Shown here: piece by piece, positions 1 to 7,171 of the stretch | Layout: the number at the start of each line of letters is the position of its first letter | How positions within the stretch are numbered: the first letter of the stretch is position 1 | NCBI GenBank assembly: GCA_938028565.1 | Contig: CALIZS010000032.1 | Coordinates: 1 to 7,266 of the forward strand | From: an uncultured Atopobium sp. | Lineage (GTDB): Bacteria; Actinomycetota; Coriobacteriia; Coriobacteriales; Atopobiaceae | Direction: 5' to 3' | DNA length: 7,266 nt | The notes under the pieces: model-generated | Databases searched by the model: none | The model's input: only the letters and a program-made list of their open reading frames with translations | Told to the model about the DNA's origin: nothing | Program-made: the position numbers and the translations under genes

Positions 1-2
1 GT

Positions 3-1358
3 AGAGAGCGTCCTGCTGGCTTTGAGGTTGAAGCTCCCCTGCCATGCATTGCGCACGAGTTGGATACTCACGGCATCGACTACGTCTACCATTACTTTGA
101 TTTGACCAGCGCGGTTACCTTTGAAGAGCTGCCAATCGTAGGCATTCTTGCTGAGGCGCTAGGAAAACTTGATACGGCTGCACATACTGCGTCTGAGCTG
201 GACATCCTTATTGAAAGCAACCTTGGTCACCTCTCGTTCTTCACGGATATCTATGATCGCGATACCCTTGACCAGGCACATCCTGCCTTCATTGTTGCTG
301 CAAGCGCCCTTGCCGAGAAAACCCAGGGACTTGCAAGCATTCCTTCTGAGGTCTGGTCCAGCACGCGTTTTGATGACTTGAGCCGCCTGAAGAACGTCTT
401 GATTCAGCGACGTATTGCACAGGAGCAGTACTTTGTAGGTGCGGGTCATACTGCCGCGCAGAATAAGGCTTTAACCTCCTATTCTGCTGCTAGCCGCGTA
501 AACGATGCGCTGGCAGGAGTTGGCTTCTACGAGTACCTAAAGAACCTGCTTGCCAACTGGGATGAGCGTGCTCCTCAGCTTGCAAAAGACCTGGATGCGC
601 TTACTTGTAAGATTTTCCGTGCGGACAACGTCACCGTCAGCTTTACTGGCTCCACTCAGAGCCGCGAGACATTCTGGCAGGCAGCGGGAGACCTTGGCCT
701 CAAGAAGGGCAATGAATCGCAGGTAGACAGCGCAACGCAGACACTTGTTGTTCCTGAAGGCAAATTGCAGCATGTGGCATACCTCATTCCATCAAACGTT
801 TCCTACGTTGGTCTCTCCTATCCAAACGTTGCCCACGCAACTCATGAACAGCAGGGTAACTGGCTCATTGCCACCAGAGTTCTTGGTCTTGATTACCTGT
901 GGAACGAGGTTCGCGTCAAGGGTGGCGCTTATGGCGTCATGTTCAGAAACTCCATCGCTGGCCTGCAGAGCTTTGTCTCCTACCGAGACCCTGCGCTTGA
1001 TGCAACCCTTGACCGCTATGTTGGTGCAGGTAGCTGGCTCTCTGAGTGGACTCCAGACGCTGATGAGTTTGAGGGCTACGTAGTTGCCTCTATTGCAGGT
1101 GTTGACGCTCCTGTTCCTGCTCGCATGCTTGCTCGCAGGCAAGACATTGAGTACTTCAACCACCGTGACCCAGAGCGTCTTCTTAAACTTCGCGAGAAGA
1201 TCCTTCACGCCCAAGTTGAAGACATTAAGGCACTGGGAAGCACTATGCCTCAAAGCTATGATGACCTCTCGATTGTTGTCTTTGGCGCAAAGGATGCCAT
1301 TGAAGCCTCCAAGCTTGATCTTGAGGTTGTCGACCTCTTTGGCGGCCAAGAGAACTAG
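3..1358 (+). CDS. M16C family zinc metallopeptidase (presequence protease / insulinase-like), C-terminal part, 5' truncated
   Basis: The reading frame is open from the first full codon at position 3, so the gene starts upstream of the window; 451 residues are visible before the TAG stop. M16C enzymes (PreP, falcilysin, insulinase-related) are about 950-1000 residues long and degrade peptides inside a closed chamber made of two halves. The visible part is therefore roughly the C-terminal half. The strongest sign is NEVRVKGGAYG (visible residues about 301-311, DNA near 903-935). This is the conserved C-terminal segment whose Arg and Tyr contact substrate and complete the active site in family structures. 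The zinc motif HxxEH belongs to the N-terminal half and is not expected here. The preceding 200 residues, beginning near HGIDYVYHYFDLT, fit the M16C-associated domain. No frameshift or internal stop is seen. The TTG at 60 is an internal leucine codon, not a start. The family assignment is firm, but the physiological substrate is unknown. Confidence 0.9.
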   Translation, partial: RERPAGFEVEAPLPCIAHELDTHGIDYVYHYFDLTSAVTFEELPIVGILAEALGKLDTAAHTASELDILIESNLGHLSFFTDIYDRDTLDQAHPAFIVAASALAEKTQGLASIPSEVWSSTRFDDLSRLKNVLIQRRIAQEQYFVGAGHTAAQNKALTSYSAASRVNDALAGVGFYEYLKNLLANWDERAPQLAKDLDALTCKIFRADNVTVSFTGSTQSRETFWQAAGDLGLKKGNESQVDSATQTLVVPEGKLQHVAYLIPSNVSYVGLSYPNVAHATHEQQGNWLIATRVLGLDYLWNEVRVKGGAYGVMFRNSIAGLQSFVSYRDPALDATLDRYVGAGSWLSEWTPDADEFEGYVVASIAGVDAPVPARMLARRQDIEYFNHRDPERLLKLREKILHAQVEDIKALGSTMPQSYDDLSIVVFGAKDAIEASKLDLEVVDLFGGQEN

Positions 1359-1382
1359 GCCTGGTAGCTGCAATAAAAACGT

Positions 1383-1418
1383 AAAAGCCCTGTCATGCAC
1401 GCGTATGACAGGGCTTTT
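1383..1418. terminator. Bidirectional intrinsic terminator between convergent genes
   Basis: A perfect 14-bp inverted repeat (AAAAGCCCTGTCAT at 1383-1396, its complement at 1405-1418) encloses an 8-base loop. On the plus strand the stem ends in TTTT followed by CTT, 25 bases after the M16C stop. On the minus strand it ends in TTTT, then ACG, then TTTTT, about 60 bases after the ABC gene stop. The symmetry and position support termination of both convergent transcripts. Confidence 0.9.
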
Positions 1419-1480
1419 CTTGTGAGGTATGAGATGCAGCTAGATGGTCTTCTCGCCAGACAACGCACTTAGGCAGTGGA

Positions 1481-4400
1481 CTACTCGCTTCTCAGTGCCT
1501 GAACTGGATCAGACTTAGCTGCTCTACCTGCAGGAATAAGGCCAGCAAGAAGCGTCAGAACAACACTAATCAGAATCAAGATAAGTGCGCCGTTGAGCGG
1601 CAAGATTACTAGATTGTCCACGTTAAACATGGCTTTGACCACAGCATTTGCGGGCAAAATGAGCAGCTGCGTAATGCCAATGCCCATAACACCAGAGATA
1701 AGGCCCTCAATAAACGTCTCAGCATTGAATACGTTGGCAATGTCTCGCCTGGAAGCACCAATAGAGCGCAGAATACCAATCTCTTTTTTACGCTCAAGGA
1801 CCGAGATAAACGTGATGATGCCAATCATTATGCTCGAAACAACAAGCGAGATGGAAACAAACGCAATCAGCATGGCCGAAATCATATCAACAATCAGCGT
1901 AACAGAGCTCATCAGCGCGCCGACAATATCGGTATACGTAACTACCTTGGACTCTTCGCCAGCAGCCTTTGCGTCGGCGTTGTACGTATTAAGAATTTCA
2001 ACAATCTTTTCTTTACTTGCAAAGTCTTTAGGATAAATGTTGATTGACGTGGGCTTATTAAGGTCCGCATATCCCATCTTGGTAAGATTTGACTCATACG
2101 TTGCGGGTGCTGTGCGCAACATTGACGCAGCAATAGCTGCCAACTGCGATGGATCTGCATTGAGTTTGAAGGCACTTGCCAGAATTGACTGATCTACCTG
2201 CATAGCATTAGACATATTTGCCGCAACGCCCTGCATTGCTGCATTGAGAGCTCCTGCAATCTGATTTTGCATCCTCGAAGCAACCTGCGTCATTACGCTT
2301 GTCAACGCAGACTGTACGTATGCGCTCATAGCACGCGTAATAGCTGTAGAAAGTGCACTTGCAATCTGTGATTGATAAGCGCTCATAAGCCTCTGGGAAA
2401 CCTCGGCCTGGACGCTTGGAAGGTCTGGATTGGTGCCCAGTTTATTTGCCAAAGCAGTAACCAACTGTTGCTGCAAGTCATCGGTATCAATTGCAGAAGA
2501 AACTGTAGTTACTATCTGCGTGCGTACCTGGTCCGTTGCTAAGTAATCGGCCATGGTCTTGCCAGGGTTAGCAGCACTCCAAGAATTCCATCCCAGAGCA
2601 ATGTTGCCCATGAGTGAAGAAATAGCAGCTTGTCCACCTGGTTTGAAATTAACAGTAATGCCAGAAAGAATCTGCTGAATATCTGCCGCAGAGAGCTCTG
2701 GGAAAGCCGCCGCCAACGCAGCTGGATCAAGCGAAGACGTAACGGAAGACAGAACATCGCTATCAGACAAATTAAGCTGTGACGGATCAAAAGCAGGTAA
2801 CTGCACGTCAGAAAGATCAAGCGAGGACATATCTAAGCCAGACAGATTAATTGACGAGAAGTTCAGCGCCTGTGGATTAAAGTTGAACGCCGAGGAAAGC
2901 GCATTCGAATCAACAGAAATGAGAGAGCCAATAGAAAGTCCCTCAGAAGTTTGACCGTTCTTCTCGTCCTCAAAGGTTTTACCAGTGAAAACGTCAATAT
3001 CTGGACGATTCATCTGATCCTGAACAATGGGAGAAGCTGCCGCATCAGCAATCATTTTCTGAGTCAGTTGCGGCGTGTAGTAAATACCCTCTGAGAGTGC
3101 TCCTGTGGTAGTTGGGTCTTTTGCCTGGACAACACCAACAATATGCAGGTCGGGCGCATTAGAAACAAGGTTATTCATGTACGTCTGGTCGTCAGACTTA
3201 TCCGTCCAGACGCCAAGATTGCCGTCCCAAACATAGCGCTGGTTGGGCATAACCAACTTAAATGCTGGAGACATCAGCTGCTCATAGGTGTACGTGCTAT
3301 TAGACTCTTCGATAGTGCCTGATTCTCCACTTGCAATTTTATCAACAGTAGAGCGCAGACCAGCGTAATCACGCAGGCCAAGCGTGTACTCCAAAAAGTC
3401 ATCCATGGTACCGTTTGGACGCAAGACCAGAACAGCCTCATTCCAAGCAGAAGGCCATCTACCAGCGCGAACTGTATAGCGGTCCTCGTAAATAGAAGGA
3501 TTGGCTGGAAGCTCATTAAAAAGCGAGGTGCTCGCAAAAGAAGCAAGCGGACTATATGACGGAATCTTAGGCGACACTTTAGAGAAAGTAACGTCTGGCT
3601 GTACCTGAACAGGATCAGAAGAGGTGGAATCCGCACCTGCTGGCAGGTAAATAAAGGGGCTTACAGAATAACCATACGTAATGGCGCTTGCGTAGGAGTT
3701 GATTCCCCCGCCATTGTTGTCGAGAAATGCCTTCAGGCTGGTCAAATCATTAGAACCAATGCTTTCTGCCTGCATTCCTAGCCTGTTGTTAGTAGGAATA
3801 GCGCCTTCAGCAGGTTGATTTTCGAGCTTTGCAGCTTCTGCGTTTTTCTGATTTTGCGTCATCTCGCTTTGTACATCTTGCGTTTGAGAATCAGCCGAGT
3901 CAGAACTGCTTCCGCTTCCAGAAATAAAGGAAGAAATATTAACAGACTGCTCAGAAATAGTGAGCGGATACATTGAAAGCGTATCCTCTTCAACCTTCTT
4001 GATGTACTCGTTTGTACCATTTGCCAGCGCCAGAATTGCCGCAATACCAATAATGCCAATAGAACCTGCAAACGCCGTCATAAGCGTGCGACCCTTTTTG
4101 GTCATGAGGTTATTAAACGAGAGACCCAGTGCAGTCAGAAGCGACATCGAGGTCTTGCGAGAAGGCTTGGCTTCTCGACGAGAAACGCTTGCAACATCAA
4201 ATGGATCTGAATCAGCAGTTACCTGACCATCTGCCAGCTCAACAATACGTGTTGCATATTGGTGTGCAAGCTCTGGGTTATGCGTAACCATAATAACTAA
4301 ACGGTCCTTGGCCACCTCTTTGAGCAAATCCATAACTTGTACGGATGTTGAAGAGTCAAGTGCGCCTGTTGGCTCATCTGCCAGTAGAATCTCTGGGTCA

Positions 4401-4873
4401 TTTACGAGCGCACGAGCAATAGCCACGCGCTGCATCTGTCCGCCAGAAAGCTGATTTGGGCGCTTATCTGCGTGTGCTTTAAGGCCAACCTTATCAAGCG
4501 CTTCAAGTGCGCGTTCGTGACGCTCTGACTTAGAAACGCCAGAAAGTGTCAATGCAAGTTCAACGTTACTTACCACGCTTTGATGAGGAATAAGGTTATA
4601 GGCCTGGAATACAAAACCAATGCGGTTGTTTCTATAGGTATCCCAGTCTCGCTCTTTGAACTTCTTAGTAGAAATACCATCTACCAGCAAGTCTCCAGAA
4701 TCAAAGCGATCAAGACCGCCAATAACATTGAGCATAGTGGTCTTACCTGAACCCGAGGGTCCCAGAACTGCTACAAACTCGTTATCTCTAAAGGCAACGG
4801 AAATATGGTCCATTGCAGTTTGTTCAAATCCACCAGTGTTGTAACGCTTTGAAATACCTTTAAGCTCAAGCAC
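1481..4873 (-). CDS. MacB-like ABC transporter, fused ATPase and FtsX-type permease with very large extracytoplasmic region
   Basis: This 1130-residue protein starts at GTG 4873. The N-terminal ATPase (about 1-225) has Walker A GPSGSGKTT (38-46), Q-loop Gln90, signature LSGGQ (142-146), Walker B ILLADEP with Asp166 and Glu167, D-loop ALDS (171-174) and H-loop His198, so it should hydrolyse ATP. The permease has one membrane helix near 264-286, a huge external region (about 287-985), then three helices near 987-1022, 1053-1078 and 1088-1113. The cytoplasmic coupling segment ERKKEIGILRSIGASRRDI (1027-1045) and the ending SDPVQALRSE are typical of MacB/FtsX permeases. The external region contains a MacB-core-like part (about 395-650, with RAGRWPSAWNEAVLVL), an insert-like part (about 655-930) and the family segment INIYPKDFASKEKI (944-957). 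It probably acts at the cytoplasmic membrane in export or mechanotransmission; the substrate cannot be read from the sequence. It lies 47 bases downstream of the membrane-protein gene, so the two are probably co-transcribed. Confidence 0.93.
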   Translation of the reverse strand: MLELKGISKRYNTGGFEQTAMDHISVAFRDNEFVAVLGPSGSGKTTMLNVIGGLDRFDSGDLLVDGISTKKFKERDWDTYRNNRIGFVFQAYNLIPHQSVVSNVELALTLSGVSKSERHERALEALDKVGLKAHADKRPNQLSGGQMQRVAIARALVNDPEILLADEPTGALDSSTSVQVMDLLKEVAKDRLVIMVTHNPELAHQYATRIVELADGQVTADSDPFDVASVSRREAKPSRKTSMSLLTALGLSFNNLMTKKGRTLMTAFAGSIGIIGIAAILALANGTNEYIKKVEEDTLSMYPLTISEQSVNISSFISGSGSSSDSADSQTQDVQSEMTQNQKNAEAAKLENQPAEGAIPTNNRLGMQAESIGSNDLTSLKAFLDNNGGGINSYASAITYGYSVSPFIYLPAGADSTSSDPVQVQPDVTFSKVSPKIPSYSPLASFASTSLFNELPANPSIYEDRYTVRAGRWPSAWNEAVLVLRPNGTMDDFLEYTLGLRDYAGLRSTVDKIASGESGTIEESNSTYTYEQLMSPAFKLVMPNQRYVWDGNLGVWTDKSDDQTYMNNLVSNAPDLHIVGVVQAKDPTTTGALSEGIYYTPQLTQKMIADAAASPIVQDQMNRPDIDVFTGKTFEDEKNGQTSEGLSIGSLISVDSNALSSAFNFNPQALNFSSINLSGLDMSSLDLSDVQLPAFDPSQLNLSDSDVLSSVTSSLDPAALAAAFPELSAADIQQILSGITVNFKPGGQAAISSLMGNIALGWNSWSAANPGKTMADYLATDQVRTQIVTTVSSAIDTDDLQQQLVTALANKLGTNPDLPSVQAEVSQRLMSAYQSQIASALSTAITRAMSAYVQSALTSVMTQVASRMQNQIAGALNAAMQGVAANMSNAMQVDQSILASAFKLNADPSQLAAIAASMLRTAPATYESNLTKMGYADLNKPTSINIYPKDFASKEKIVEILNTYNADAKAAGEESKVVTYTDIVGALMSSVTLIVDMISAMLIAFVSISLVVSSIMIGIITFISVLERKKEIGILRSIGASRRDIANVFNAETFIEGLISGVMGIGITQLLILPANAVVKAMFNVDNLVILPLNGALILILISVVLTLLAGLIPAGRAAKSDPVQALRSE

Positions 4874-4879
4874 GCGTTG

Positions 4880-4889
4880 CTTCTTTCTT
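4880..4889 (-). promoter_or_regulatory. Weak purine-rich ribosome binding site before the GTG start of the ABC gene
   Basis: Read on the minus strand, AAGAAAGAAG lies 6 bases before GTG 4873. It is purine-rich but a poor match to GGAGG. The encoded N-terminus MLELKGISKRY is the usual beginning of such ATPases, and this supports the GTG despite the weak site. Weak initiation could make the ABC protein partly dependent on translation of the upstream gene; this last point is inference. Confidence 0.5.
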
Positions 4890-4920
4890 ATAGGGCCGCA
4901 TAGAGCGCTGGAATGTAGCG

Positions 4921-5442
4921 TTAGTTGGCTGTGTCCTCGTTAGCCGTACTTGTATCAGCTGCATCGGTTTTCTCGCCAGTAGTCTTCTGAGCCACCGCAT
5001 CCTCAGCAAATGGATCAGCAGTGACGTCCTCAATAACCTTCTGCTGAGCCCAGCTCAAGCCGTAGAGCAGGCCAAAGAGCGCCCAGAACCATGGAGCATA
5101 GAGCATGACAACCATAAGGACTGCAAAAAGTCCTCGAAGCAATGCCCAAGGAAGCACTACAATCAGGAAGAAAAAGAATGGCAGCACAAAGAGGACTGCT
5201 GCAAGCGCGCGAAGTACAACTGCCACTGTCCTAGTCAGCGAGAAACCCGTATTGCGTGCAATGAGCAGACCTACCAGGCCAGCAATGCCAAAATACAACA
5301 TGATTGGCGCAACAAAATAGGAATAGAACAGCGGTGTGGAAGGGTCTTGAGGCAGCGTTTGACGAAGAACTATCAAAACAATTCCCAAAACCGTTAAACC
5401 ACCAAGAAATGATGCGTTTCCAATAAAATTATTTTTCGTCAT
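4921..5442 (-). CDS. Uncharacterised four-helix membrane protein, first gene of the ABC transporter operon
   Basis: This 173-residue protein starts at ATG 5442, with AAAGGAG (5449-5455) 6 bases ahead. I do not recognise a family. Hydrophobic segments lie near residues 11-27, 41-62, 72-99 and 104-130. The third is unusually rich in Phe and Val (LPFFFFLIVVLPW, 87-99) and the fourth is aromatic (YAPWFWALFGLLYG, 115-128). Arg63 and Arg71, between helices 2 and 3, suggest a cytoplasmic loop, which places both termini inside. The last ~43 residues are polar and acidic, rich in Asp, Glu, Thr and Ala, and probably disordered in the cytoplasm. There is no signal peptide or catalytic motif. It sits 47 bases upstream of the ABC gene on the same strand with no terminator between, so co-transcription is likely. 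An accessory role for the transporter is possible but is only inferred from position. Confidence 0.8.
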   Translation of the reverse strand: MTKNNFIGNASFLGGLTVLGIVLIVLRQTLPQDPSTPLFYSYFVAPIMLYFGIAGLVGLLIARNTGFSLTRTVAVVLRALAAVLFVLPFFFFLIVVLPWALLRGLFAVLMVVMLYAPWFWALFGLLYGLSWAQQKVIEDVTADPFAEDAVAQKTTGEKTDAADTSTANEDTAN

Positions 5443-5448
5443 AGTTAA

Positions 5449-5455
5449 CTCCTTT
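5449..5455 (-). promoter_or_regulatory. Shine-Dalgarno site of the membrane-protein gene
   Basis: On the minus strand AAAGGAG precedes ATG 5442 by 6 bases. It is a strong match at normal spacing and fixes the start of the 173-residue protein. Confidence 0.85.
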
Positions 5456-5469
5456 GAGAAGGGGTATTA

Positions 5470-5475
5470 AGTATA
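5470..5475 (-). promoter_or_regulatory. Probable -10 element for the membrane protein / ABC operon
   Basis: On the minus strand TATACT matches the TATAAT consensus at five of six positions. It would place transcription start near 5463, leaving a leader of about 20 bases that includes the Shine-Dalgarno site. No good -35 hexamer is visible 16-18 bases upstream and there is no TG extension, so an activator or a weak promoter is possible. Confidence 0.45.
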
Positions 5476-5558
5476 GTGTAACTAGTACCTTGTTCCCGAC
5501 CTTGGCTGTTTCATACGCGAGATGTCGCTAAAACCGCTGTTCTCCATATGTTTCAGGG

Positions 5559-5570
5559 TCAAACGTTTGA
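5559..5570. promoter_or_regulatory. Perfect 12-bp palindrome, candidate operator of the dipeptidase gene
   Basis: TCAAACGTTTGA is its own reverse complement over all 12 bases. It ends 3 bases before the Shine-Dalgarno sequence of the dipeptidase gene, inside the region separating two divergent transcription units. A palindrome without a loop is a better candidate for a dimeric DNA-binding protein than for an RNA hairpin. A chance occurrence cannot be excluded, and no regulator is encoded in the window. Confidence 0.35.
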
Positions 5571-5573
5571 ATT

Positions 5574-5580
5574 AGAGGAG
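5574..5580 (+). promoter_or_regulatory. Shine-Dalgarno site that fixes the dipeptidase start
   Basis: AGAGGAG lies 6 bases before ATG 5587. An in-frame ATG at 5548 would add 13 residues but has no ribosome binding site in front of it, and its extension would be translated across the palindrome and this site. ATG 5587 is therefore preferred. Confidence 0.88.
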
Positions 5581-5586
5581 TTTTTC

Positions 5587-7032
5587 ATGACTGATGCAGA
5601 ACTCAAAGCAAGCGCTGAGGCGTTTGTTAACGAGCATTGGGAAGAGATTATTGAGGATATTCGCTATCTTGTGCAGGTAGAGTCCGTAGAGGATCTGTCT
5701 CTTGCAGAGCCTGGTAAGCCTTGGGGTCCTAAGTCTTATGAGGCACTTCACCGCGGTCTTGAGATTGCAAAGCGTCTGGGCCTTGAGACCACAGACGTAG
5801 ATGGTTACCTGGGCTTTGGTGACCTTCCCGGTGAGTCCGAGAAGTACCTTGCTACTATCGCTCACTCCGATATTGTTCCTTTGGGCAAGGGTTGGACGGT
5901 AGACCCGCTTGACGTTACCCGTCGCGAAGGCTTTATTCTGGGTCGCGGCGTTCTGGACGACAAAGGTCCTCTGGCCCTCTCCCTCTGGGCAGCTCACTAC
6001 TTTGTTGAACAGGTTAAAAAGACTGGCAAGAAGCTTCCTTACACCTTGCGCGCCATTGTTGGTAACAACGAAGAGACCGGCATGGGTGACGTCCCTTACT
6101 ACCTCTCCAAATATCCAGAGCCAGCATTCTGCTTTACTCCAGACGCTGAGTTCCCTCTTATTTGCGGCGAGAAGGGCGTGTACCATGCACAGTTCACTTC
6201 TCCAAAGATCGCTGGTGTAAACGGCGAGAAGATCGTCGAGCTTGACGGCGGTACCGTACCTAACGCAATTCCAGGACTTGCAAGCGCACTTGTTCGCGCT
6301 GACGCTTCTACCTTGGCTGATACTGATTCCATCAAGGTTGAAGACGCAGGTATTGAAGATGATGGCACCAAGCTTGCTCGCATTAACGCAACAGGTAAGG
6401 GTGGACACGCTTCCATGCCTGAGGGAACTGTCAACGCAATTGGCCTGCTTGTAACCTACCTGCTTGATAACAACATCTGCGGTGAGGCTGAGCGCGATTT
6501 CCTAACCTTCTCGCAGCAACTTTGCTCCACCTCTGATGGTACTGGTACTGGCATCCAAAGCTCTGATGACAAGTTTGGTCCTCTGACCTGCATCTCTGGT
6601 ACCATCCGTACCAAGGGTGATGTCTACGTGCAGACCATTGACTCCCGCTATCCAACCTCAACCACCGGCGAGGCAATTACTGCTCGTATGACTGAACTGG
6701 GTGCTGAGCATGGCTGCACCTTTGAGGTACTCTCTGATGCAGTTCCTTTCTACATTAACCCAAGCTCTCCTGAGATTACTACCCTTCTTGATACGTTCCA
6801 TGAGTATACCGGTAGCGATGAACAGGCGTTTGTTATTGGCGGCGGTACCTACGCACGTCACTTTAAGCGTGCCGTTGCCTTTGGCCCTTATGACAGCAAG
6901 GCTGCAAAAGACCTACCTGAGTGGGTTGGCATGGAGCACGGTCCTGACGAGGGAGTCTCTGAGGAGTGGCTCAAGCGCGCGCTCAAGATTTACATTGTCA
7001 GTATTGCTCGCCTGATGCAACTTGACCTGTAA
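5587..7032 (+). CDS. M20 family metallo-dipeptidase (PepV / Sapep-like)
   Basis: This 481-residue cytoplasmic protein has no signal peptide. The M20 dipeptidases of this group (PepV of lactobacilli, Sapep of staphylococci) use two metal ions, Zn or Mn, to hydrolyse dipeptides and similar short substrates. All expected residues are present: AHSDIVP with His93 and Asp95, GRGVLDDKGP with bridging Asp124, NNEETG with catalytic Glu162 and metal ligand Glu163, TPDAEFP with Asp186, KGGHAS with His274 of the lid domain, and GGGTYARHF with His425. The ending MEHGPDEGVSEEWL (449-462) is also typical, and the length matches the family. The lid (dimerisation-like) domain spans roughly 190-385. A Shine-Dalgarno site at 5574-5580 supports the start. 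The gene is transcribed divergently from the ABC operon and appears monocistronic, ending before the hairpin at 7087-7126. It probably completes intracellular peptide use in an amino-acid-fermenting organism, which is inference. Whether metal preference is Mn or Zn cannot be told. Confidence 0.95.
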   Translation: MTDAELKASAEAFVNEHWEEIIEDIRYLVQVESVEDLSLAEPGKPWGPKSYEALHRGLEIAKRLGLETTDVDGYLGFGDLPGESEKYLATIAHSDIVPLGKGWTVDPLDVTRREGFILGRGVLDDKGPLALSLWAAHYFVEQVKKTGKKLPYTLRAIVGNNEETGMGDVPYYLSKYPEPAFCFTPDAEFPLICGEKGVYHAQFTSPKIAGVNGEKIVELDGGTVPNAIPGLASALVRADASTLADTDSIKVEDAGIEDDGTKLARINATGKGGHASMPEGTVNAIGLLVTYLLDNNICGEAERDFLTFSQQLCSTSDGTGTGIQSSDDKFGPLTCISGTIRTKGDVYVQTIDSRYPTSTTGEAITARMTELGAEHGCTFEVLSDAVPFYINPSSPEITTLLDTFHEYTGSDEQAFVIGGGTYARHFKRAVAFGPYDSKAAKDLPEWVGMEHGPDEGVSEEWLKRALKIYIVSIARLMQLDL

Positions 7033-7086
7033 ATTAATTAAACAGCAGAAACGCTAAAACAAAGCCTCTGTATTCCATTTGATTTG

Positions 7087-7126
7087 ACTGCCTCCCATTT
7101 CTTGGACATAAGAAATGGGAGGCAGT
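7087..7126 (+). terminator. Intrinsic terminator-like hairpin after the dipeptidase gene
   Basis: A perfect 17-bp inverted repeat (ACTGCCTCCCATTTCTT at 7087-7103, complement at 7110-7126) encloses a 6-base loop, GGACAT. It begins 54 bases after the dipeptidase stop. The following bases, TCTTAT, are only moderately T-rich. The stem is very stable, so termination or 3'-end protection is likely. The minus-strand side lacks a T tract, so a bidirectional role is unlikely. Confidence 0.75.
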
Positions 7127-7171
7127 TCTTATGCGGGTGATTATGATTCTGCAGCGTGTTAGCGTCGGCTT

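Noticed and set aside
60..62. TTG as the start of the M16C gene
   Set aside because: The frame is open to the window edge and the upstream codons (RERPAGFEVEAPLP...) look like coding sequence. The visible protein is only half the family length, so this TTG is an internal leucine.
792..1400. 202-residue open frame antisense to the M16C gene
   Set aside because: It is a shadow of the real reading frame. It also starts inside the terminator hairpin region and has no recognisable domain.
5515..5530. Small inverted repeat GCGA-GATG-TCGC in the divergent region
   Set aside because: Four-base arms are too short to support an operator or hairpin, and neighbouring bases do not extend the pairing.
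5548..5586. Upstream ATG giving a 13-residue longer dipeptidase
   Set aside because: No Shine-Dalgarno sequence precedes it, while AGAGGAG stands at ideal spacing before ATG 5587.
5572..6408. 278-residue open frame antisense to the dipeptidase gene
   Set aside because: It lies wholly opposite a well-supported gene with complete catalytic motifs. Its translation shows no domain or motif and it has no credible ribosome binding site, so it is a codon-bias shadow.
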